Shown here: positions 25,098 through 33,124 of the stretch, one piece after another
Layout: the number at the start of each line of letters is the position of its first letter
Numbering within the stretch: position 1 is the stretch's first letter
DNA from: Streptomyces griseoluteus
GTDB lineage: Bacteria; Actinomycetota; Actinomycetes; Streptomycetales; Streptomycetaceae
Reading direction: 5' to 3'
NCBI GenBank assembly: GCA_000717735.1
Contig: JOBE01000048.1
Span: 1-55,440 of the forward strand
Length of the DNA stretch: 55,440 nucleotides
The notes under the pieces: model-generated
Database searches by the model: none
What the model was told of the DNA's origin: nothing
The model's input: the letters and a program-made list of their open reading frames with translations, nothing else
Position numbers and translations under genes: made by a program

Positions 25098-26353
25098 GCG
25101 AGGTGCTCCCGGTTGTGCGCGATCAGCCGGTCGGTGAGCCCGTCGGCGTACGCGTACTGCCCCACAAGGGGGTGCGCGAGCAGTGCCTTGAACACCCGGT
25201 CGCGTCCACCGCGCAGCGCCGCCTCCAGTGCCAGGTCCTCGTAGGCGGTGACGTTCGCGATCAGACCGGCGTACAGCGGGTCCACCGGCGCGACCGGCAG
25301 CGGGGTGGCGCCGTGCCCGCCGACCGCGGCCTGCGTCTCGATGACGGCGTCGTCCGGCAGGAACGGCAGCGTGCCGTCGTTGTACGTGTTCACCACCTGG
25401 TACGGCGAACCCCCGCCGCCCAGCAGGGACGCCGCCAGGTCCACGGCCGCCTCCGAGTAGAAGGCGCCGCCGCGCTTGGCGAGCAGGGCCGGCTTCTCGT
25501 CGAGCGCCGGGTCCCCGTACATCTCCAGGAGTTCCTTCTCCATCGCGGCGACCTCGGCGGCCCGTGAGGGCTTCGTGCCGAGTTCCCGCACCACCTCGTC
25601 GTGCGCGTAGAAGTACCGCAGGTAGTACGAGGGGACGACGCCGAGCCGGTCGAGGACCGGGCGCGGCAGGCGGAGGTCGTCGGCGACGGCGTCGCCGTGC
25701 TCGGCGAGCAGCCGGGGCAGTACGTTCTCGCCCTCGGGCCCCCCGATCCGTACGGCACGCTCCCAGGTCAGGTGGTTGAGCCCGACGTGGTCGAGGTGGA
25801 TCTCGGACGGCGTCACATCGAGGAGCTTCGCGAACTTCCGCTGGAAGCCGATGGCGACGTTGCACAGGCCGACGGCCTTGTGGCCCGCCTGGAGCAACGC
25901 GCGCGTGACGATGCCGACGGGGTTGGTGAAGTCGATGATCCAGGCGTCCGGGTTGGTGCGCCGGACCCGCTCGGCGATGTCCAGGACGACCGGGACCGTC
26001 CGCAGCGCCTTGGCGAGGCCGCCGGCGCCGGTGGTCTCCTGGCCGACGCAGCCGCACTCCAGCGGCCAGGTCTCGTCCTGCAGACGGGCGGCCTGTCCGC
26101 CGATCCGCAGCTGGAGCAGGACGGCGTCGGCGCCCTCGACCCCGGCGTCGAGGCCGGTGGTGGTGACGATCTTCCCGGCGTGGCCCTGCTTGGCGAAGAT
26201 GCGCCGGGCGAGGCCGCCGACGAGTTCGAGCCGCTCGGCGGCCGGGTCGACGAGGACGAGTTCGGTGATGGGCAGGGTGTCGCGCAGACGCGCGAATCCG
26301 TCGATCAGTTCGGGGGTGTAGGTGGAACCGCCCCCCACGACAGTGAGCTTCAT
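25088..26353 (-). CDS. csnH: GH4 6-phospho-beta-glucosidase-type glycosidase (CsnH-like)
   Basis: A 421-aa NAD- and metal-dependent GH4 hydrolase. The Rossmann start is KLTVVGGGSTYTPELIDGF, then VLVDPAAERLELV, the metal/substrate segments IIDFTNPVGIVT and GLCNVAIGFQRK (metal Cys), and the DHVGLNHLTW His. The family cleaves by oxidation-elimination at C3 and accepts phosphorylated or free glycosides. In this operon it probably splits imported glucosamine oligomers. ATG at 26353 follows the permease stop by 7 bp. Confidence 0.85.
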   Translation of the reverse strand: MKLTVVGGGSTYTPELIDGFARLRDTLPITELVLVDPAAERLELVGGLARRIFAKQGHAGKIVTTTGLDAGVEGADAVLLQLRIGGQAARLQDETWPLECGCVGQETTGAGGLAKALRTVPVVLDIAERVRRTNPDAWIIDFTNPVGIVTRALLQAGHKAVGLCNVAIGFQRKFAKLLDVTPSEIHLDHVGLNHLTWERAVRIGGPEGENVLPRLLAEHGDAVADDLRLPRPVLDRLGVVPSYYLRYFYAHDEVVRELGTKPSRAAEVAAMEKELLEMYGDPALDEKPALLAKRGGAFYSEAAVDLAASLLGGGGSPYQVVNTYNDGTLPFLPDDAVIETQAAVGGHGATPLPVAPVDPLYAGLIANVTAYEDLALEAALRGGRDRVFKALLAHPLVGQYAYADGLTDRLIAHNREHLAWA

Positions 26354-26360
26354 GGTCGAT

Positions 26361-27254
26361 TCAGCCCTTCACTCCGGTCAGTGTGACTCCCTCGACGAAC
26401 GCCTTCTGGGCGAAGAAGAACACGAGGATCACGGGGGCCATGACCAGCACGGTCGCGGCCATGGTCAGATTCCAGTCGGTGTGGTGCGCGCCCTTGAAGG
26501 ACTCCAGGCCGTAACTGAGCGTCCAGGCGCCCGGGTTCTCGGAGGCGTAGATCTGCGGCCCGAAGTAGTCGTTCCAGCAGTAGAAGAACTGGAACAGGGC
26601 CACGGCGGCGATGCCCGGCTTCGCCATCGGGAGGACGATCCGGATCAGGGTGCGGAACTCGCCGCAGCCGTCGATCCTCGCGGACTCGATGTACTCGTTC
26701 GGGATGGTCAGCAGGAACTGGCGCAGCAGGAAGATCGCGAAGGCGTCGCCGAAGGCCATCGGGATGATCAGCGGCCACAGCGTGCCGGAGAGGTCCATCT
26801 GCTTCGCCCAGAACAGGTACATCGGGATGATGACGACCTGCGGCGGCAGCATCATCATCGAGATCACGAGCAGCAGCGACAGGTGCCGGCCGCGGAAGCG
26901 GAACTTGGCGAGCGCGTACGCCACGGGGACCGAGGACACCACGACGAGCGCGGTGCCGAGCCCCGCGTACAGCAGCGAGTTCCGCCACCAGGTGAGGAAG
27001 CCCTCCGTCCGGAAGACCTCGACGTAGTTGTCCCAGTGCCAGGAGTTCGGCGTCAGGTCCCGGGTGAGCGCCTGCTGGTCGCTCATCAGGGAGGTGAGGA
27101 AGACGAAGACGAACGGCAGCACGAAGAAGAGGGCCGCGGCGATGCCGAGCGAGTGCACGGCGATCCAGTGCAGCAGCGCCTTGCGGCGGGCGGTCCTCTC
27201 GGCGGGGCTCGGCGCGGTCCCGGCGGCACGGTCGAGTACGGATGTGGTCGTCAT
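26361..27254 (-). CDS. csnG: Sugar ABC transporter permease, MalG type (CsnG-like)
   Basis: A 297-aa inner-membrane permease (BPD_transp_1) with about six helices, starting IAAALFFVLPFVFVFLTSLM. The EAA loop that contacts the ATPase is YIESARIDGCGEFRTLIRIVLP. It forms the channel with the neighbouring MalF-type permease. No ATPase gene is in the operon, as is usual for Streptomyces sugar importers that share MsiK. It starts at ATG 27254, 3 bp after the partner's stop. Confidence 0.88.
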   Translation of the reverse strand: MTTTSVLDRAAGTAPSPAERTARRKALLHWIAVHSLGIAAALFFVLPFVFVFLTSLMSDQQALTRDLTPNSWHWDNYVEVFRTEGFLTWWRNSLLYAGLGTALVVVSSVPVAYALAKFRFRGRHLSLLLVISMMMLPPQVVIIPMYLFWAKQMDLSGTLWPLIIPMAFGDAFAIFLLRQFLLTIPNEYIESARIDGCGEFRTLIRIVLPMAKPGIAAVALFQFFYCWNDYFGPQIYASENPGAWTLSYGLESFKGAHHTDWNLTMAATVLVMAPVILVFFFAQKAFVEGVTLTGVKG

Positions 27255-27257
27255 GGT

Positions 27258-28256
27258 TCAGTCACCCGAGCCGATCAGGCCGCCGCGCCGGCGCATGAGG
27301 AGCGCGGTGAAGGCCATGGAGAGGGCGAAGAGTACGAGGGCCACCACGCACGCCGCGCCGTAGTTGAACTGGCTGAAGCCGAGGCTGTAGACGAGCTGCG
27401 GCAGGGTGAGCGTGGAGTCGTCCGGGTAGCCGGGCTGGAAGACCGCTCCGGAGCCGCCCATCTTCCCCGAGGCGACCTTGGCGGCCACGATCGGCTGGGT
27501 GTAGTACTGCATCGCGCCGATGATCCCGGTGACGACCGCGAAGAGCACGATCGGCGAGATGTTCGGCAGGGTGATGTAGCGGAACCGCTGCCAGGCGGAC
27601 GCGCCGTCCAGTCCGGCGGCCTCGTACTGCTCCTTCGGTACGTCGAGGAGCGCGGCCATGAAGATGACCATGAGGTCGCCGACGCCCCACACGGCGAGGA
27701 CGGTCAGGGCCGGCTTGGCCCAGTCGGCGTCGTTGAACCAGGAGGGGGCGGGGATGCCGACCGCCTCCAGGAGCGAGTTGACCGGCCCGGTCCCGGGGTT
27801 GAGCAGGAAGACGAAGGCCAGTGTGGCGGCCACTGGCGGGGCCAGGTACGGCAGGTAGAAGAGGGTGCGGAACACTCCCGCACCCGTCTTGATCCTGGTG
27901 ATGAGCATGCCGATGCCGAGGCCGAAGAGCACCCGGCAGGAGACCATCACGACGGCCAGCCAGAGGGTGTTCTGCATCGCCGGCCAGAACTTCGGCAGGT
28001 CGGAGAAGACGTACGTCCAGTTCTCCACGCCCCGCCAGGTCGGCACGTTGAGGCCGTCGTACCGCATGAACGAGAAGTACAGCGTGGAGATCAACGGATA
28101 GGCGAAGAAGAAGCCGAATCCGATCAGCCAGGGCGACATGAACAGCGCGGTGCGCAGCGCGTTGCGCCGGCGCTTCGACCGCAGGGTGTTCCGTCCCTCC
28201 GGGGAGGCGACGGCCGGGGCCGCCGCCTCCTTCGCGGGCAGGGTGTCCGTGCTCAT
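27258..28256 (-). CDS. csnF: Sugar ABC transporter permease, MalF type (CsnF-like)
   Basis: A 332-aa permease with a charged N-terminus and six helices, the first being LFMSPWLIGFGFFFAYPLIS. The EAA loop is YEAAGLDGASAWQRFRYITLP. It pairs with the MalG-type permease immediately downstream and the binding protein upstream to import oligosaccharides. ATG at 28256; the ribosome binding site is weak. The gap to the binding-protein gene is 19 bp. Confidence 0.88.
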   Translation of the reverse strand: MSTDTLPAKEAAAPAVASPEGRNTLRSKRRRNALRTALFMSPWLIGFGFFFAYPLISTLYFSFMRYDGLNVPTWRGVENWTYVFSDLPKFWPAMQNTLWLAVVMVSCRVLFGLGIGMLITRIKTGAGVFRTLFYLPYLAPPVAATLAFVFLLNPGTGPVNSLLEAVGIPAPSWFNDADWAKPALTVLAVWGVGDLMVIFMAALLDVPKEQYEAAGLDGASAWQRFRYITLPNISPIVLFAVVTGIIGAMQYYTQPIVAAKVASGKMGGSGAVFQPGYPDDSTLTLPQLVYSLGFSQFNYGAACVVALVLFALSMAFTALLMRRRGGLIGSGD

Positions 28257-28275
28257 GGGCGTGTTGTCCCGGCCG

Positions 28276-29613
28276 TCACTTCGCCGCGGCGATGTCGCGG
28301 TCGATCTGGGCCGCCGTGTCGGCGAGGCCCTTCTTCAGGTCCGTGACCTGGCCCTTCTCGTACTTGTGGGCGAGGTCGGAGAGGGTCTCCTGGTAGGTGG
28401 CGCCGTTCACCGCGCCGGCCATGGTGGTCGACTCGGGGTGCTGGGCGATGTCCAGGAAGGTCTTGAAGTGGTCGTCGAACTTCAGGTTCGGAGACTTCAG
28501 CGCCTCCAGGGTGGAGGGGACGTTGCCGATGTCGTTGGCGAAGCTCACCACGGCGTCGGTGTCCGTGGTCATGTACTTGATCAGTTCCCAGGCCGCGTTC
28601 TGCTTCTTGCTCTGCGGCGCGATGCCCATGATGGTGCCGGAGAGGTAGCCCTTGCCGTACTCGGCGACCTCGTCGTCGGCGACGGGCATCGGCGCGACGC
28701 CGACCTCGAAGCCGACCTTGGCCTCCTTGAGGAAGTTCAGCCGCCACTCGCCGTCCAGCTGCATGGCGACCTGGCCGGTGTGGAAGGGGTGCTTGGCACC
28801 CCACTCGTCACCGAAGGTCGTGCGGTACTTGTCGAGCTTCTTGAAGCCGCCCAGGGCGTCCACCAGGGACTTCTGGTAGGTCATCATCTCGGCGAAGGCC
28901 GGGTCCTTGGCGACGTTCGACTTGCCGTCCGCGTCGAAGTACGTGTGGTCCCACTGCGACATGTAGTGCTCGACGACGGTCTCGTAGCCGAGGTAGTTCG
29001 GCATGAAGCCGAGCTGCTCGTACGAGTCGCCCTTGGCTTTGGTGAGCTTCTTGGCGACCTCGGTGAACTCGGACCAGGTCTTCGGCGGCGCCTTGATACC
29101 GGCCTTCTCGAAGGCGTCCTTGTTGTAAAAGAGGCCGTACGCGTCGGAGAGCAGCGGCAGCGTGCAGCGCTTGCCCTCGAACTGCGTGTACTCCTGGAGG
29201 ACCTTCGGGAAGGTCTTGTCGAGGTCCAGCTTGGACTTCTCGATGAACGGCTTGAGGTCCGCGAGGGCGCCCGAGGCGCAGAACTTGCCGACGTTGGAGG
29301 TGGTGAAGGAGGAGACGACGTCCGGTCCGTTCGAACCGCCCGCGCGCAGCGCCTGGCCGAGCTTGTCGTCGTTGATGTCGCCGACGACCTTCACCTTGAT
29401 GTTCGGGTGGGCCTTCTCGAAGCGGGCGACGTTGTCCTTGATCGCCTTGACCTCGGCGGGCGCCGACCAGCCGTGCCAGAAGGTGATGGTCGTCTCGGCC
29501 TTGGGGTCGTCGGAGGTCGCGTTGTTCGCGGAGCCGGTACAGGCGGAGGCGAAGAGGGCGATCGAGGCGGTGGCGGCGAGCGCGGCGGCTGCTCTGCGCG
29601 GGCGTACGGGCAT
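28276..29613 (-). CDS. csnE: Sugar-binding lipoprotein of ABC importer (CsnE-like)
   Basis: A 445-aa family 1 solute-binding protein. The signal peptide ends in the lipobox FASAC (Cys25). The mature start is TGSANN and the binding fold begins ETTITFWHGWSAPAEVKAI. Later segments (PLLSDAYGLFYNKDAFEKAG and MQLDGEWRLNFL) are typical of oligosaccharide-binding lipoproteins. ATG at 29613 has GGGAGAC upstream. It lies downstream of the ROK regulator on the same strand, so it may be read from the regulator's operator-controlled promoter, from a promoter in the 101-bp gap, or both. The predicted ligand, glucosamine oligomers, rests on the operon match and not on the protein itself. Confidence 0.85.
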   Translation of the reverse strand: MPVRPRRAAAALAATASIALFASACTGSANNATSDDPKAETTITFWHGWSAPAEVKAIKDNVARFEKAHPNIKVKVVGDINDDKLGQALRAGGSNGPDVVSSFTTSNVGKFCASGALADLKPFIEKSKLDLDKTFPKVLQEYTQFEGKRCTLPLLSDAYGLFYNKDAFEKAGIKAPPKTWSEFTEVAKKLTKAKGDSYEQLGFMPNYLGYETVVEHYMSQWDHTYFDADGKSNVAKDPAFAEMMTYQKSLVDALGGFKKLDKYRTTFGDEWGAKHPFHTGQVAMQLDGEWRLNFLKEAKVGFEVGVAPMPVADDEVAEYGKGYLSGTIMGIAPQSKKQNAAWELIKYMTTDTDAVVSFANDIGNVPSTLEALKSPNLKFDDHFKTFLDIAQHPESTTMAGAVNGATYQETLSDLAHKYEKGQVTDLKKGLADTAAQIDRDIAAAK

Positions 29614-29634
29614 GACGGTGTCTCCCTGGGGCGG

Positions 29635-29694
29635 GTTTCGGGCGTATGGGGCGGACGTACGGGTCGGGCGTACGTTTCGGGGGAATGTTTCGGG
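29635..29694. repeat. Three GTTTCGGG repeats before csnE-like gene
   Basis: The 8-mer GTTTCGGG (CCCGAAAC on the coding strand) occurs at 29635, 29674 and 29687, all within the 101-bp gap between the regulator and the binding-protein gene. It may be an activator site or a base-composition effect. Confidence 0.4.
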
Positions 29695-29714
29695 CGAACG
29701 GACGAGCGGGACGG

Positions 29715-30938
29715 TCAGCGCGAGGTGTCGAAGACCTCGTCGCGTGTGACGGCGAGGGCGCTTTCGAGGGCGCCGCGCAGGACGGGCCGCACCGGGACGG
29801 CGGCGAGGACGAGCCGTGGCCGGGAGGCGGCGAGGTCGGCGAGTTCGGACTGCACGCGCGCGCGCAGGGCTTCGCCGCCGGCGACGAGGACGTCACCGGA
29901 CAGCACGACGAGTTCGGGGTCGAGGACCGTGACGATCGAGGCGAGGCCGGTGGCGACGCGCTCGGCGTACCGGTCGAGCAGCTCCGCGTACCGCGGGTCG
30001 TCTCCGTGCGCCTCGGCGGCGTGCGCGAGCAGCCCGGAGGCCACCGGTACGTACGGCTGCTCGGGCGTCTCGATCCCGGCGGCGCGGGCGATCCGGGGCA
30101 CGGACTGGACGCCCGCGAGCTCCTGGTAGCCGCCGGAGTTGGCCTTGGTGACCTGGCGGACGAGCGGGGTGCCGGGCACGGGCAGGAAGCCGACCTCGCC
30201 GGCGCCGCCGGTGAAGCCGCGGTGCAGCCGCCCGCCGAGGACGACGGCGGCGCCGAGGCCCTCCTCGTTCCACAGCAGGACGAAGTCGGCGTGGCCGCGG
30301 GCGGCGCCGACGCGCTGCTCGGCGACGGCCACCAGGTTGACGTCGTTCTCGTACTCGAACGGCATGGGCAGCACGGCGGCCAGCTCCTCCAGGAGCGTGG
30401 GGGAGTGCCAGCCGGGCAGGTGGGAGGCGTACCGCAGGCGCCCGGTGGCCGGGTCGAAGGCGCCGGGGGTGCCGATGACCAGGCGCCGGACGTCCGCGCG
30501 GGTGATCCCGGCCGCCTTGACGGCCCCGTCGAGGGCCTCGGTGACCTGGCGGACGACGCCGGAGGCGCCGCGGCCGGGGGTGCGGAGCTCGTACTCGCCG
30601 ACGATCTCGCCCGTGATGTCGGCGACGGCGGCGTGGATGCGGAACTGGTTGACGTCGAGTCCCGCGGCGTACGCGGCCCTCGCGTTCACCGCGTAGAGCT
30701 GGGCGTTGGGTCCCGGTCGGCCTTCGGTGGTGCCGGTGGCGACGACGAGCCCGGCCGCTTCGAGGCGGGCGAGCAGCTGGGACGCGGTCGGCTTGGACAG
30801 GCCGGTGAGCTTGCCGATCCTGGTGCGGGAGAGCGGGCCGTGCTCCAGGAGCAGGTCCAGGGCGGCCCGGTCGTTCATGGCGCGCAGGACGCGCGGAGTG
30901 CCGGGGGTGCCGGGGGTTCCGGGGGTCGTACCGGCCAT
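29715..30938 (-). CDS. csnR: ROK-family transcriptional repressor (CsnR-like)
   Basis: A 407-aa ROK repressor. The N-terminal winged helix is ALDLLLEHGPLSRTRIGKLTGLSKPTASQLLARLEAAGLV, followed by a ROK sugar-kinase-like domain with VIGTPGAFDPATGRLRYAS and LLWNEEGLGAAVVLGG. The CxCGxxGC zinc cluster of many ROK proteins is absent, and the usual E-x-G-H appears as EVGF, so this is a pure regulator without kinase activity. ATG at 30938 is chosen because GGCAGG precedes it and a perfect palindromic operator lies 38 bp upstream. It is the first gene before an oligosaccharide uptake operon, the layout of csnR-csnEFGHK in S. coelicolor. Confidence 0.85.
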   Translation of the reverse strand: MAGTTPGTPGTPGTPRVLRAMNDRAALDLLLEHGPLSRTRIGKLTGLSKPTASQLLARLEAAGLVVATGTTEGRPGPNAQLYAVNARAAYAAGLDVNQFRIHAAVADITGEIVGEYELRTPGRGASGVVRQVTEALDGAVKAAGITRADVRRLVIGTPGAFDPATGRLRYASHLPGWHSPTLLEELAAVLPMPFEYENDVNLVAVAEQRVGAARGHADFVLLWNEEGLGAAVVLGGRLHRGFTGGAGEVGFLPVPGTPLVRQVTKANSGGYQELAGVQSVPRIARAAGIETPEQPYVPVASGLLAHAAEAHGDDPRYAELLDRYAERVATGLASIVTVLDPELVVLSGDVLVAGGEALRARVQSELADLAASRPRLVLAAVPVRPVLRGALESALAVTRDEVFDTSR

Positions 30939-30976
30939 GACGGTCGCACCTGCCTTCGAGCCACGCTGCACACTGT

Positions 30977-30991
30977 TAGGAAAGTTTCCTA
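30977..30991. promoter_or_regulatory. ROK operator palindrome
   Basis: TAGGAAA-G-TTTCCTA is a perfect 7+1+7 palindrome 38 bp upstream of the regulator start, in an AT-rich stretch (30975-31012). It matches the AGGAAAG-type operators of actinobacterial ROK repressors such as CsnR. It implies autoregulation and control of the downstream operon. Confidence 0.82.
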
Positions 30992-31049
30992 TTCGATGGG
31001 AGGAAAATAAGGCGGCCGTCACCGGGGCGTCAAGACCCGGGAACGCGAG

Positions 31050-31089
31050 ACGCCCCCGAAGGCAACCGAAGCGTTACCTGCGGGGGCGT
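31050..31089 (-). terminator. Hairpin after the MscS-type channel gene
   Basis: The 9-bp perfect stem ACGCCCCCG (31050-31058) / CGGGGGCGT (31081-31089) has a 22-nt loop. It is placed 31 bp after the channel gene stop on the minus strand and upstream of the ROK gene promoter. Confidence 0.6.
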
Positions 31090-31090
31090 C

Positions 31091-31130
31091 CTGCGCACCG
31101 CTACTTGTTCCTGCGCACCGCTACTTGTGG
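31091..31130. repeat. Tandem 20-bp duplication at the channel gene 3' end
   Basis: Two adjacent 20-mers share CTGCGCACCGCTACTTGT and differ only in the last two bases. The second copy contains the stop codon (TAG, 31121-31123) of the channel gene, so the duplication repeats the very end of the gene just past its stop. Confidence 0.85.
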
Positions 31131-32182
31131 AGGTCCGGCTTCGGCAGGGGGGTCGCCGCCGCCGACTGCGGCGAGGTCGCCGAGGAGAAGGCCGAAGGCG
31201 CCGCCATGCCCGCGGTCGGATCGGCGGCCTGCTCCTCGGCCGGCGCCGGGAGCCCGCCCACGATGCGGATGCCGGCCTCGTCCAGGCCGCGCTTGATGCG
31301 CCAGCGCAGCTCGCGCTCCACACCGAGCGCCTTGCCCGGCATCGTCTTCGCCGAGACCCGGACGGTCATCGAGTCGAGCAGCACCTCGTTCAGGCCGAGC
31401 ACCTCGACCGGGCCCCAGAGGCGCTCGTTCCACGGCTCCTCCTTGGCCATGGAATCCGCCGCCTCGGTGATCACGGACCGCACCTGCTCCAGGTCCTCCG
31501 TCGGCCGGACCGTGACGTCCACGCCCGCGGTCGCCCAGCCCTGGCTGAGGTTCCCTATCCGCTTGATCTCGCCGTTGCGCACGTACCAGATCTCGCCGTC
31601 CACGCCGCGCAGCTTCGTCACGCGCAGGCCCACCTCGACGACCTCGCCGGAGGCCACGCCCGCGTCGACCGAGTCACCGACCCCGTACTGGTCCTCCAGG
31701 ATCATGAAGACACCCGACAGGAAGTCCGTCACCAGGTTCCGGGCGCCGAAACCGATCGCCACACCGGCCACACCGGCCGAGGCGAGCAGCGGCGCCAGGT
31801 CGATCTTGAAGGCGCCGAGGATCATCAGCCCGGCCGTACCAAGGATCAGGAACGACGCCACCGAACGCAGCACCGACCCGATCGCCTCCGAGCGCTGCCG
31901 CCGCCGCTCGGTGTTGACGAGGAGACCGCCGAGGGCCGTCCCCTCCACCGCCTGCGCCGAACGGTTCATCCGCTCGATCAGCTTCGTCAGGGCGCGGCGG
32001 ACAGCCATCCGGAGCAGCAGCGCGACGACCAGGATCAGAAGGATGCGCAAGCCGGTGTTCAGCCAGGTGGACCAGTTCTCCTCCACCCAGCTCGCCGCAC
32101 TCGTCGCCTTCTCCGCCGCCTCGTCCAGGGTCGTCGGAAGGGGTTCGGGCTCGGTGGCAGCCGCCAGGGCGGACCAGGACAC
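31121..32182 (-). CDS. MscS-type mechanosensitive ion channel protein
   Basis: A 353-aa membrane protein. Helices include LRILLILVVALLLRMAVRR and SFLILGTAGLMILGAF. The pore-lining MscS helix is LLASAGVAGVAIGFGARNLVTDFLSG, followed by the beta domain FMILEDQYGVGDSVDAG... and LRGVDGEIWYVRNGEIKRIGN, and a mixed C-terminal domain (VRVSAKTMPGKALGVERELRWRIK). The tail is Ala/Pro rich. MscS channels release solutes on osmotic downshift. GTG at 32182 is preferred because GGAGGTC lies 5 bp upstream; ATG at 32215 is in frame without a ribosome binding site. It is transcribed alone, divergent from the HNH gene. Confidence 0.9.
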   Translation of the reverse strand: MSWSALAAATEPEPLPTTLDEAAEKATSAASWVEENWSTWLNTGLRILLILVVALLLRMAVRRALTKLIERMNRSAQAVEGTALGGLLVNTERRRQRSEAIGSVLRSVASFLILGTAGLMILGAFKIDLAPLLASAGVAGVAIGFGARNLVTDFLSGVFMILEDQYGVGDSVDAGVASGEVVEVGLRVTKLRGVDGEIWYVRNGEIKRIGNLSQGWATAGVDVTVRPTEDLEQVRSVITEAADSMAKEEPWNERLWGPVEVLGLNEVLLDSMTVRVSAKTMPGKALGVERELRWRIKRGLDEAGIRIVGGLPAPAEEQAADPTAGMAAPSAFSSATSPQSAAATPLPKPDLHK

Positions 32183-32464
32183 GGAAGACCTCCAGGCATC
32201 GTGTACGCAGGCCATCCACAGTAACGGGGCGCCGGGCGTGGTCCCGTTGCCGTGTTCGAGGGAGAGACGGACCTCACCCGGGAAGACAGAAGGCAGACAG
32301 AGAAGTCGGTACAGAGAAGACAGACATGCCGATGTGGTCGAGAACACGCGGGGCCCGTCACCCCGATCCCGTCACGTGGTGGCGTTCCGACCAGGCATGA
32401 GGAGAGACTGAGAGCAGTTCGTCCCGGCGCGAGCCACGCGCCGCCGGCGTCATAGGAGGCATCC
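32183..32464. other. Divergent intergenic region with purine-rich tract
   Basis: The 282-bp spacer between the channel and HNH genes has no convincing gene. Bases 32280-32328 are unusually purine-rich and low in GC on the plus strand, with several AGACAGA/CAGAGAAG-type repeats. The HNH ribosome binding site AGGAGG is at 32454-32459. Confidence 0.5.
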
Positions 32465-33028
32465 GTGCCGCATGTCCTGGTCCTCAACGCGTCGTACGAG
32501 CCGCTCGGCGTCGTACCGCTCCGCCGCGCACTCGTCCTCGTACTGGAGAACAAGGCTCTCTGCCTCGAGGAATCCGGCGCCTTCCTGCACAGCGAGACCC
32601 AAGTCGTCCCCGCGCCCAGCGTGGTGCGACTGAAACGCTTCGTGCGGGTCCCCTACCGGGGGCCCGTTCCCTTGACCCGCAGGGCGCTCTTCGCCCGTGA
32701 CGGCGGGCGCTGCATGTACTGCGGGGCGGTCGCCACCAGCGTCGACCACGTCGTCCCCCGCAGCCGTGGGGGCACGCACGCCTGGGACAACGTGGTGGCG
32801 GCCTGCCGCCGCTGCAACCACGTCAAGGCCGACCGGCACCTGCGCGAGATCGGCTGGCGGCTGCGCCACCAACCGGCTCCGCCGACCGGCCTGGCCTGGC
32901 GGATCATCGGGACCGGACACCGGGACCCCCGCTGGCTGCCGTACCTCGAGCCGTACGGCGCCGAGGACGTGATGGCCCGGATCGACTCCGTCGCAGAAGC
33001 CCCCGTGAGGGCGCTGACGACGGGTTGA
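32465..33028 (+). CDS. HNH endonuclease family protein
   Basis: A 187-aa protein with a C-terminal HNH domain: RDGGRCMYCG, then SVDHVVPRSRGGTHAWDNVVAACRRCNHVKADR. Two CxxC pairs can hold a structural zinc, and the His of DHVVPRS, Asn of WDN and later His form the HNH site. The N-terminal part (HVLVLNASYEPLGVVPLRRALVLVLENKA) is typical of a widespread actinobacterial group of housekeeping HNH proteins whose role is unclear. GTG at 32465 has a perfect AGGAGG 5 bp upstream, so it is probably well translated. It is not next to a methylase, toxin or phage gene, so I do not read it as a restriction or homing enzyme. Confidence 0.88.
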   Translation: MPHVLVLNASYEPLGVVPLRRALVLVLENKALCLEESGAFLHSETQVVPAPSVVRLKRFVRVPYRGPVPLTRRALFARDGGRCMYCGAVATSVDHVVPRSRGGTHAWDNVVAACRRCNHVKADRHLREIGWRLRHQPAPPTGLAWRIIGTGHRDPRWLPYLEPYGAEDVMARIDSVAEAPVRALTTG

Positions 33029-33124
33029 GCCGGGCCTTTCGCGTACGCGGGGGCCGCGCGGGCGCACGCGCGCGCGGGGCCCTTCGCGTACGGGGGTGGC
33101 CACGGCCCGGGAGCGGCGTGCCCG

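Noticed and set aside
26322..28346. Long acidic/His-rich plus-strand frame opposite the sugar permeases
   Set aside because: Mirror of membrane-protein codons; no start signal or domain.
32465..33028. HNH protein as part of a restriction, toxin or phage defence system
   Set aside because: No methylase, immunity or phage gene nearby; it belongs to a widespread single-gene actinobacterial group.
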